Below are positions 26,943 through 37,949 of a DNA stretch of 64,000 nt, in pieces. The notes beneath the pieces were generated by a model. It did not search any database and was not told where the DNA came from. It saw only the letters and a list, made by a program, of their open reading frames with translations. Position 1 is the first letter of the stretch. Each line of letters begins with the position of its first letter. The position numbers and the translations under genes were made by a program. This DNA is from Crotophaga sulcirostris (lineage: Eukaryota; Chordata; Aves; Cuculiformes; Crotophagidae), in assembly GCA_013397455.1 (NCBI GenBank), contig VYZB01000209.1, positions 1,473,137 through 1,537,136 on the forward strand. The letters run 5' to 3'.

Positions 26943-29900
26943 ATAGGATGCTACTGGTGTATTATTAAAATACAGACAATATTAGCATTGAAATACATAG
27001 GTTTTCAACACCATTTTGATCACAAGAAAATGGGAAATGGGCTCCAGAAGAAAAGCACTGCTATACCAGAGGCAATAGCATGTAAAAGGTTAAAAACCAA
27101 CACAGTATTTAGGAGTAACAAAATGTTTTTCTGCAAACTTCTATGGTGTGATCTAGGGGAAGGTCCAACTTCAGTGCTGGATGTTCATACAGGATTTCCT
27201 ATGACTAATGCTGTCAGCATTCAAAACTTTTAATTTGAAATGTGGGCGTTATACATAGATAGGAAATTTACCATTTAAAATTTCTTATTTGAAAATGAAT
27301 GGAAAGTACTCTGATTTTCAGATTTATTTGCTGTACGTGGAATGATAGCATAAAATAAGGAAGTCACTAAGTGGCATATGCTGGGATTGCCTGCCAAGCT
27401 TTTACAGAAGTCTTTTATATCTGGATAGGATTCACAGGAAGCTTGTATAGGAAGGTCCTTTTCCTTCCTTATTTTTGAAAAGCTTTGTTGGATGGAAATT
27501 ATGCTAGTGAGTAAAAGAGGGGGAGGGGGAACAAACTACCATCCTGGTGGTTTTGGTGCCAATCCATGCAAAACTGGAAGTCACATCTAGATAACATTAA
27601 TGCAGCCTGTTGTAAAAAAAAAAACAAGCCTACAAAGCGCAAAAGGTGTTTAATCATTTTTGATTTAGAAGATTAAAAAAGAAAGTAATACAGGTACCAA
27701 GCCAAAGTAAGTACCTGTTAAAAATCATTATTCTTTCCTTAATCTGAGTCTTCTAAAATCCCTAGTGGGCGTATTATTCTTCTGTGTACATTATACATGT
27801 ATATTATACATATACATTATGCTATATATATTGAGCCAAAGAGTTTTCTTCACTGGGAACCATTACAGCAGAAAATATACATACAGGTAGGCTACAGTGT
27901 GTTTAGATGCCTCTTCAGCATCTTCCACATCACTTGGCAGGAGTCCAGAGGTCTCACAGAACATAATTTAACTCTGAGAGTCTTGTAAACTCAGAACTGC
28001 CATTTAGGCAAGGCGAGACACACACACAACACAACCTTACAAACTTTCTCCAACAGGGAATGCCTCTACTGCACAGTAAAGGAGACCAAAGTTGTAAATG
28101 AGTGGGTCAATGATAGAGGAATAATGATGGACAAGGAGAGTCAAAAAGGCATAAGGTAATAATATCCAAAGGATGAAGAGGAAAGTAGTACGGGGGACAA
28201 TGGAAGGTATCAAAAGCATTAGAAAGAAAGACAGAAGAGCACACAACTCTTGTAAAGACTGTTGGTGGGGGTGTGCAATTCCCTCCAGCTGGGCATCAGA
28301 ACCAAACATACAGAAAGCTACTATTAAAAAAAAAGGATACTGGTATAAGTCAAGCTTGTGCTACAGAGTAGCTATGGCACAGGTAACAACAATATGTCTC
28401 CATCTGCTGTAAGAAAAGGCATTCCTAGGGGAAAGAAAATCCATGCTGATGTGTTTTCACTGCTCCTGTGACCAAGCTAGTTTACAAAAAAAACCTCTTT
28501 ACACAACAAATATTTCTCTACTCACAGTGCAGAGTACAGGAAGAAGGAACAAAAGAATTGGTTCCAGGGATGGGAATAGAGAAGTCTGAAATGAAAGCTC
28601 CGGTTCAGATGAGCCTGCACATGATTTGCAAAGCGATGGAAACTGAGGGGGCAGCTAGGTCATGTCTTTCCCCTGCTGCATGAATCACTCTTTGAATGGA
28701 AATCTGAGTAGGAAGACATAATGGTTTGGGAACAAAGAGAGCTGCTGGAATATCACAGGTGCAGCTGAACAGAGAAGGATGTTTTTGGGCTATGTCAAGG
28801 AAAGCAAACACCATGAATCTGGAGGAGCTGTCAGGACTTTGTGATTTAGGGAGCTATCCAAATCAACAAGGGCATTACTCACTGAGTCAAACAGACAGGA
28901 AAATAGCTGAGGTCCTCATTCACTGATCCAATTATCAATTCCTTACTGCTAAAGCATAACTCAGGATTCAGAAAAAGACAAGAGGTGCTGATGTCCTACT
29001 GAAGCTTCTGGGAGTCACACTAACACTCCACTGAGGTTCGCCTCTATAGTATTATATACTTTGCTGAACTGGAACTAATGTGAGGTGCAGGAATCCAGAT
29101 CCTGACATACAGAAACACACACGCATTCTGGGGGAACCAAAATAGTCAGTCAAAGCCAGAGGGTTCAAACAGAAGACAGGGGAAGCTGCTAGAATTGGAA
29201 AAAAAGAGGTAACATGAAAGAATCAATTCTATATGCCTCAGAAAACCCTCTGGCAATGAGAAATACTGCAAAACTGAACAAAAGGAACCAAGTTACACAA
29301 TTGTGAACAGATAAAAATATTGATAAGAAAAACACACACCTATGATTTTCTGGCATTGCTATACTAGAAAAGTTAAATTTAATTTTGGTGTACAACAAAA
29401 ACTGAGTGCAAGTAAAAATAAAAATCCAAAATGTTTCTAACTAGTTGATCAGGATGGAGTATAAATGAATGACAATAAAGGTAATCAGAAAAAAAATATA
29501 AATGCTTCCATGTCTTTTTCCAGAACAAGGAAGAAATAAATAACAGATTTTTAAAAAAATGGGATTACAAGCAAGCCCTTTAAGTCATTTGAATTGTCTA
29601 AAGACTAGAAAAGCACTATAGATAGGGAGACTTAGAATAGTGAAGATGCATTGGTAATAGGTATGAAGATAAGTAGAATTTAAATGCAAGTTATATTTTA
29701 GTAATTTAATGTGACATAACCAAAATACTTATTTCTTCTCTAAATATAAAATTTTAGACAAAGAAAAAGTAATTTAGACAAGCTAAACCTGCACTACCAG
29801 GCAATCTTTCTTAATCCTTTGTTGCCTTGCTTTTCCCTACAGCAGTGAAAAAAGCTATTGAAAAAATGAGAAGCAAAGCAGTAAAGCAGGAATTACAGAC

Positions 29901-30084
29901 ACCCAAGGGTCACAAATAAGCCTACAAAGAATTTTTTTATATGGCGCTAATCATTATCAGCCTTCTGTAAAACTATGGCAATGACAAAATCCTAAAGGAC
30001 TCCCACTGTACTGTAACAGCCACCTTCCCAATCTCAGAGAGTAGGGACTGCAGGAACCATTGTCAAGGTAAAGAGAGAAACAAG

Positions 30085-30566
30085 AAACAAAGACGGAATG
30101 AAGAAAGAAAGAAAAGAAAGAAAGAAAGAAGGAAAGGAAAGAAAAGAAAAGAAAGAAGGAANNNNNNNNNNNNNNNNNNNNNNNNNNNNNNNNNNNNNNN
30201 NNNNNNNNNNNNNNNNNNNNNNNNNNNNNNNNNNNNNNNNNNNNNNNNNNNNNNNNNNNNNNNNNNNNNNNNNNNNNNNNNNNNNNNNNNNNNNNNNNNN
30301 NNNNNNNNNNNNNNNNNNNNNNNNNNNNNNNNNNNNNNNNNNNNNNNNNNNNNNNNNNNNNNNNNNNNNNNNNNNNNNNNNNNNNNNNNNNNNNNNNNNN
30401 NNNNNNNNNNNNNNNNNNNNNNNNNNNNNNNNNNNNNNNNNNNNNNNNNNNNNNNNNNNNNNNNNNNNNNNNNNNNNNNNNNNNNNNNNNNNNNNNNNNN
30501 NNNNNNNNNNNNNNNNNNNNNNNNNNNNNNNNNNNNNNNNNNNNNNNNNNNNNNNNNNNNNNNNGA

Positions 30567-30601
<35 letters not shown>
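30085..30601 (+). repeat. (GAAA)n microsatellite interrupted by a 403-base assembly gap
   Basis: Purine-rich GAAA/GGAAA repeats run into 403 unknown bases (30162-30564) and emerge as perfect GAAA units up to 30601. The assembly evidently failed inside the repeat, so its true length is unknown. Confidence 0.95.
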
Positions 30602-33445
30602 CTTTTGGTGGCCTCAAATGACAGCTGTGGAGAAGGCAACAGATGCAGGGAATCTTCTCCCCTGTATTACAGGTCTATCAGGAAGCTCAATTAGACTCAG
30701 TCAGGCCCAACTGTTTTAATTGCCGCTAATAGATTTAAAGAGGGAACTAAGTGAGCCCTTATTCACTCCTATCTGTTCTCCTACTTGCAAGACTACAGAA
30801 TCTTTTTGCTGCTGGTGGTAAGCTTTAGAAACTAAAGTTTACAATCCTTTACTAAGAAGACATACTGCTTTTGTTTATAGAGTCATTATAACGTAAGTTG
30901 TTGTTTTCCATACTGAATTGAAATAAGTTTTATATTTTTTCAAGTTCTTCAAGTTATATTTATTCAAGAAAAAAAACCATCTGTGAAACTGAAATAAATG
31001 GGTTGGAAAACTCTTTTGATATATTAAATAAAATTTAAATTCATTTTACTGTAAATGGATTCCTCAGAGAGGGCAAAATTTCAAAGTGTGTGTGGAGACT
31101 TCATTAGGAGGACATTGTTCAGGTAAATGTACTGTATACGATGCTTGACATTTAACTGTAATAACTTAATAAATAACAGCAATTAAAGCTGGTTTATGAT
31201 GTGGCAAAACATTATTTCCTTTCAAAGCCACATTAGTCTCCATTCATATCTACAGTATTTTATAATCAGTAAGAACAAAATTCTGCTTGCGCACAGGTAT
31301 AAATTTGGGATAGTTTTTCACAAATTACGTCTACAAAGCAAACTTGGCCAAAAGGCTTCTGTGGGAAATCTGGTGGCACCACCGTATTCATCTTCTGGGA
31401 GTAATGCTGCCTGTCGAGTACAGGGGGTGTAACAAGGACCTTTGTCTTCAGCAGTTATAGTTAGATTCTATAAAGTATTTCCTTCTGTAAGATTTCACTG
31501 ACAGAGTGTGTGTTCCTGACTCAAAACCACAAGGGCTTCTTTGGTTTAAAGTGGAAAAAAAAACCTGCCCATTTTGGAGAGAAACACTGGCGCTCTCTCT
31601 ATTTGGTTTTGCTGATCCTTCAAGATCCTCAGCATTCAGTAACTTACCACTTTTACATCATTTACATTTTATGCTATTCATATGGGGGCTAGCATTTTGC
31701 CATAACTGCTTTATATTAGCATTGGTTTGAAAGAACACATTTAAACTTCTAAAATGATAATTACTATAAAAATCACGACACTGATACAAATTTAAACCAA
31801 TAAACTGGAAAATGGTATCTCCTCATCAGTGAAATCGGTACTATGATCCATACAGATTCAGTCAGTAGATTAACAGGCAATAGTTCTTAAATTTAAATTA
31901 AGCTTATGACAGTAAAGACTTCTGCAGAATAAACAAGTATAGAAACAAATAACTTATAATACTCATTACTTAGACCCAAAAATTTTCTTTTTTTTTACTT
32001 TGCACTATGAAAATTACAGTACTTAAATATATATTTCACCATATCATTACTAACATTTTTGTGTTTGTTTCAAACCAACTTTTATTTTATTTATTATGTT
32101 TTGAAACAAGAACATTGCTCTTCCTAAGCTCTGTGACACCAAATAAGAAAGCATTTTTTCTCCCTTCTACCTCCACTATGTTACTTCTCAGAAAACTAAA
32201 TGTCGGGTAATTCCATGGAGAACTTTGGGGAAAATACTTAAATCTAATTATTCGTAAACTATAATGGCAAAAAATGATTTCTAAGTAGTTTGGTCACTCT
32301 TCATAAGCTTCACTAATATGTACATGGTAAACTGAAAAGCAATCCTAACCCTCACTTTGGCAGAGTTCTGTATTCTGTGCATTAAGCCTGGTTCCTACAG
32401 TTCAGTCAAGACAGACAGCTGGCTCTATCAGAATTTACAGCTATCACTGACACTTTGCAGATGCATGTTATCCATTTACAATTACCTCAGGTTGGGAACT
32501 TCACAAAGTACATGCTAATCTTTGGAAAAAAAAGGACATTTTGCATTGTATGGGTGCAACGCTTACCATGATCTTCATTTATTTAGACTTAAGGAAATCA
32601 TACTGTAGTGTTGGGATAACGTTGTGACTTATATTAGAAATAGAGTGGAATACCTGAATTATTGTATCAGCGGTTGTATCATTACTCAGTATTTTGAAAG
32701 CACTGACAAACAGTGGACAGTGTGGGGAAACTGTGCTTTCTGTGTGGTACCTCTTTCAAGCCCAGGACCTGGCCCAGGTCTCTGCAGGATGGTTATGCCC
32801 TGCCAGTGCACAAGTTGCTGAGAGGACAAGGTGGGAGCACAGTGTGCTGGTCGGGGCTGCAAACTGCGGGGCTGGACAGAGCAGCCACCCCCTCCCTCCA
32901 GCAGGCCCCACTCAGGCATGACAACACACGTTCTATGTGTGCCAGTACCACTCGGGGACACCTCAACTTTAAATACCAGCCAGAGCAGAGATTTCTCAGT
33001 GCCAGGAAGGCCTCAAGCCTCCTACTCTCTACAGAAATATGAGTAACATAAGATCACTCGGTGGCAAAGCTCCCCTTTTGACTTCCCTAATTTACTGCTG
33101 GTAATCTCTACGCAAAACTAAGCACTACATTTTGTCTCTCTTGCAGACATTCTGACTAGTCAGCTTCTCTTCCAGCGTTATAGTAAGTCAAGTACACTCT
33201 AATCATCATTACAAACACATCTAACACTGCTGTTCCTCAATCCAGCCATACCTAAATATAGTTCAACCAGCTCTGCTGCACTTAGGTTTCTGCTTATCCA
33301 AAACAAAGCTTTATTCCTGAGCCATGTTTATTGATGAGAATGCCTTCATTATCCAGACATATTTCTCCATCCCTCATGATGTTCAGATAAATGATGTTGG
33401 CTTTATTTTCTTTTACAGCGTTGTTACTCTACAGCAAGATATATT

Positions 33446-33742
33446 CATAGAGTCATAGAATAGTTTGGGTTGGAAGGGACTTTGAAGATCATTCAGTTCC
33501 AACCCCTGCCTTGAGCTGGGACACCTCCCACCAGCCCAGGCTGCCCAAGGCCCCATCCAACCTGGCCTTGAACACCTCCAGGGAGAGGGCAGTCACAGCT
33601 TCCCTTGGCAACCTGTGCCAGTGCCTCACCACCCTTATTTTGAAGAATTTCTTCCCAATGCCTAATCTAAATCTTCCCCCTTCCAGATCAAAGCCGTTCC
33701 TCCTCCTATCACTACTTGCCCTTGTAAAAATTCCCTCCCCAG
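33446..33742 (-). mobile_element. CR1 LINE 3' fragment (first of an adjacent pair)
   Basis: Reading the minus strand gives the last part of CR1 ORF2 followed by the CR1 3' end with TTCCAACCC-type sequence and the terminal ATTCTATGA octamers near 33446-33460. The 5' part is missing and its inner end touches the second CR1 copy. Confidence 0.9.
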
Positions 33743-33747
33743 CTTTA

Positions 33748-34220
33748 GAATCACAGAACCATCCATTTGGAAAAGACCTTTGAGATCATCGAGTCCAACC
33801 GTACCTGTCCTCTGCTAAACCATGTCCCCCTGAAACTCATCTACCTGTCTTTTAAAGACCTCCAGGGATAGTGACTCGACCACCTCCTTGGGCAGCCTGT
33901 TCCACTGCCTAACCACCCTTTCAGTGAAGAATTTTTTCCTAATATCCAGCCTAAACCTGCCCTGGCACAATTTATGGCCATTTCCTCTTGTCCTATCACC
34001 TGTCACATGGGAGAAGAGACCAATACTCCCTTTGCCACAACCTCCTTTCAGGCAGTTGTAGACAGTGAAGACCTGTAGCCCCTTCAGGTACTGGGAGGCT
34101 GCTCTATGGTCCTTTGGAGCCTTCTCTTCTCCAGGCTGAACAACCCCAACTCTCCCAGCCTGTTCTCATAGCAGAGGTGCTCCAGCCCCCCGAGCATCAT
34201 CGTGGCCTCCTCTGGACCCA
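33748..34220 (-). mobile_element. CR1 LINE 3' fragment (second of an adjacent pair)
   Basis: On the minus strand this has the end of CR1 ORF2 (a 63-codon frame at 33815-34006 containing CQGRFRLDIRKKFFTERVV) and the CR1 3' UTR, with its terminal ATTCTGTG-like octamer at 33748-33756. It abuts the first fragment in the same orientation, and its 5' end meets a CpG-rich patch. Confidence 0.9.
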
Positions 34221-34500
34221 TCCCAACAGCCGGCATTACAGCAAAACAATTGTCTGAAACGAAATTACATGTCGGGAAACATAATATCGCGGCGAGTGAG
34301 TCCTTGCAGCCGTGCCGGGCTGCCCGCCCGCTCCCCCCGGGACGATGTCCCGGAGCGCCCCGAGAGCCGCGGGCAGCGCGGGGCGCACAGAGCTGCGGCG
34401 GGGGGAGGGCGCCCCCTGCCGGCCGCGCCGCGCACCGCCAGCTCCGGCCGCCTTCGTCTCGGGGCAATTAAACCCGAGGCAATTAAACGTGAGCTTGGTG
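34221..34500. promoter_or_regulatory. Isolated CpG-rich patch, possible promoter or boundary element
   Basis: About 200 bases (34285-34460) are strongly GC- and CpG-rich in an otherwise AT-rich interval, 3.5 kb upstream of the CAIAP start codon. It ends with a near-duplicated GGCAATTAAAC motif (34461-34490), followed by a GTGAGC sequence that could be a splice donor. It may be the CAIAP promoter with a non-coding first exon, or an insulator; the sequence does not decide. Confidence 0.45.
34409..34422 (-). promoter_or_regulatory. Near-consensus CTCF motif
   Basis: Read on the minus strand it is CCGGCAGGGGGCGC, matching the 14-base CTCF core CCASYAGRKGGCRS at 13 positions (G instead of A at the third). 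It sits inside the isolated CpG-rich patch. Occupancy is inferred. Confidence 0.6.
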
Positions 34501-37500
34501 ATGACGGAATAAGCTAGAAAACACGGGCACGCGTTAATTTAAGAAATACATGTTCATCTCTGAGGAGGGAGAAAACAATACTTCAAAGGGCAGCGACTTC
34601 AAAGTGCTCTGTAAGTTCAAAGCACGGCACCAACATTAATGAACGCGTAGGACGTGTCTGAGAGGTAGGGAAAAATTTCCTTTCCTAATGCTTGTGTAAA
34701 CAGGGCATGGAGATTAAGTGATGTGCCCAAGGACACAAGTTAGCAGCATAACCAGGGCAGCGTGTCAGAAATGCCATCATTGGCCCCAGTGCCCTTTCTG
34801 GGACCAGCCACAGCCCGGCTGAACCAGGTGCTTCCTGCACCGACACTTGTTCAGCACAGCCCAAACCAGAGACCTGTCCCATCAGCAGCACCACCTACTC
34901 TTTTTAAGTGCTGCTCTAAACTCTGGCATGATTTTTTCCTCCCACAAAGCCCGTGTCGACTATCTGCAGATCCACTGGAATTAGGGTAAGTTTACATCTA
35001 CACAGCGCCCGACTTCTGCTCTCGACACTGGTATGAGAGCTTGCATGGTCCATGTGAAGATCTTCAGTACTTCTGTCTCATGACTCTCTGCTCAATACAG
35101 GCTTCTTGACAACATGCTGGATTAAAATACAACCACACACGTACAGCATGAAGTTTCTCTGATGACACAACTGAAGCCAAACCTGCACTAGCACCAACTG
35201 GATTTTTTGCTACGTCCTTGTAGAGTAACGTAAATTTTCCTCAATGCATACAAGCTGATCTGCTGTACATCCCTGCTATATACCCATACTGCTGAACACA
35301 AAGATCCTTAAGTGCTATCTGACAAAAAAGAGAGAAGCAAATCTCATGATTTTATCAAAATAACCTAATAAGGAACCGTCCTTGGGTACAGGGAGCTAAA
35401 GCAGCTAGCAGAAATAAAACTGAAGTACTTAGCAAGAAAAAAAAATCACCGTATGCCCCTCAAATAGCAAATAAATGTAAAAGTTAATAAAGGCCAAAGC
35501 TTTGCCTCTCCCTCCAACTTATTTCTCTTAGATCTCTAGTAGTATTAAATGTTGCCATTCTCGTTTTTAATGAAGAGCTTCCTGGTGATCCCACGTGTTT
35601 GTGGTCTTAGGCATTTGATTAAAGGAGAAGAGTTGTGGAACATTAATATTTTTCCCTTCCCTAAAACATTTGTATGTCAAATAAAGAGAGTTAAAAAGAT
35701 ACAAAACAAAAAGTATCCTTCAAATGGCCAATTCTGAATGTCTTCTTAGCTGTTTGGGTTTTTAATCTTTCTGTGAAGTCATTGTTGGAACAAAGGCTTA
35801 ATCCTAAAAGCAGTTAAAATACTAATTAAAAAATAAAATCTTTTAAAACATAATTTCTAAAAATTAATTCCCACAACAAGCTTCCAAAATTTTCTTGTCC
35901 AATGCAACTTTTATCTTAAGGCAGTTATTTCCTCATAAGGCACAGACTTATAACGAAGAATATTTTTTTAAAAATGCATAATTATATTTTGAGGACTGTG
36001 ATTTGCATCTAGGAACAAGTAAATTGCTGCATATTATTTTCCCAAAATAAAGCCCCACAGAGGCTGTGAGAGATGCTGCCGGCATACATTGTTCAAATGT
36101 TCCTCCTCAAGGCCAGTCAGGAGTACTGCACCCTTTCACGGGTACTGTTTACCAGGACACTGTCTGTATTCACAACTCTAGGAAACTACTGCCATACGAA
36201 GAGGCTTGTATAAAGAATAACACAATTTCTGCTTTTAAACTTTTCACAAGTTCCAAAAATCCTTATGCTGTCTAGATTAATGATACTGCTCAGCATGCAC
36301 ATAACATTTTCCATTGCCAGAACTCAAAACTTATGAAGGTAACCAAGCATGGCTATCTCTGTTTAGCATGGGAACAATAATAGTCATGACATAAGGATAC
36401 CACTTCACCCAACTTTTAGTAAGAGCTGTTAATTTACTGAAGACACAGATAGCTTTTCAGTACTTTGCAAAGTCAAATCTGAAGACTACACAATGCGTAG
36501 ATCACAGATTGAGTCATGAGCAGTTTTGGGAACACAATTCAGACCCCCTCACTCCCTACAATAAACCATAGTTTTCCATGTTATGTGTTAACAATCATCA
36601 AGTAAATGACAAAGGTTTTGCTGTTCTTGGTGTAGTGCCCTTCTTTGCATTTCAGAGAAATTATTGGGCTCTTAAATTGGCTGTCAAATTTGCTGACTTG
36701 GTAACTGGCTGACTTTCAAAATATATATAAAAAGTTGCCTTTCCTGGCTATTTCTTCAATAAATCTTTTTTTTTTTTCCTTTTTTTTAATAGAATAAGAG
36801 TTGTGATCTTACTTATAAAACCAAAGTCAACAGAAAAAAAAAAAAATTGTATCGGTCATATTGTCATAATATTAAAGAAAACACAGGCAAAGGCAGCAGG
36901 ACCCAAAAGAAAGGGCACTGAATTAAGAAACAGATGGCAGAATTTCCCATTTGCTTATATAAGGTCAAGCTTTCAGCTTTTCAGCTCTTTTTACTTCTAG
37001 CTCTTAAAGAACGTTGTAATCTCAGTTTCTCTCTCAATTGGATTCAAAATGTGCAGATTATTATTATTTTATTTCCTTCTCTCCATAAGGAATTTTAACA
37101 CCAATAAGTTAAATTAATTACAGCTAGATTCAAAGGTCCTACACTTGTATTGAAGACCATACATATTCACAGATGTGAAGCTCTATTTAATTATACTTCA
37201 AATGTTGCGTACTGAATCACATGCCTTGATCCAACTCATGTAAAAGAATTAAGTTCCAGACAGACTGTAGGTTACAGCACAAATGACAAGCTAAATAGCC
37301 TTTAAGTTAAATATACCTCACAGACTGAAGTTGTAGCTCGTATTAGAAAGTCCAGAGCACTTTTTTTAACTAGCCACTCATACAGTTCATTTTTATCTAG
37401 GTCTTTATGTTTTTATTTCATTACATTATAGGGCTTTCACTTAGGTAGCTGGCAACGTGTACTCTTTCATTTAAGATCATACAAGGTATGTAATCACAGC

Positions 37501-37949
37501 AACAGTAACTATGCTGTGCATTTTCTTTTGTCGTGTTTAATAGACTGGTCATTTAGGCACATACAAACAACAGCCTGGCCAGAGGAACAGAGGAATGCAA
37601 TAAACATCTTCTGTTCAAATATCAGATTCACAAAAGCATTTTTTTCTCCAAATTATGCGTAAAAAATCTGGAAGTCTTCCAAGCGGAATATCTTTACACA
37701 TCACAGATTTTTTGTTTTGTTATTAAACTTCACTTGTTGCTAAGGAAGTACAGGGGAGATCAAAGGACTTCTAACAACTAGAAAAGCAAAGGTGAGGGAG
37801 TTTTGATTTCTTTCTCATTCTTCAAATATATATCACTGAACTACAATGGCTGCTGGTTATTAGTTGAATTAAGAGAATGTGTGAAATGATACCATCCTGC
37901 TTTGCTATTTCATATTTAACTTCAAAGAACAGCTAAATTCACTTTTTGC
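34501..37949. other. 5' flank of CAIAP, no coding exon seen
   Basis: AT-rich DNA without a recognisable gene. An in-frame TAA at 37917-37919 closes the CAIAP frame upstream. A pyrimidine-rich stretch followed by AG near 37927 or 37932 could be the acceptor of a 5' UTR intron. Confidence 0.5.

Larger units (their letters stand above)
16650..33445. other. Intergenic interval between JUN and CAIAP, no gene seen
   Basis: About 17 kb of AT-rich DNA without any credible coding frame, splice pattern or RNA gene on either strand. It contains the hexanucleotide and GAAA microsatellites listed separately and some short inverted repeats (for instance 22691-22710 and 23264-23278). The interval may hold JUN enhancers, but that is inference from position only. 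Confidence 0.6.

Noticed and set aside
26877..27233. 118-codon frame with a long Tyr-Thr repeat
   Set aside because: It is the hexanucleotide microsatellite read as protein.
30034..30694. Apparent 180-200 codon frames across the gap
   Set aside because: They consist mostly of unknown bases flanked by GAAA repeat.
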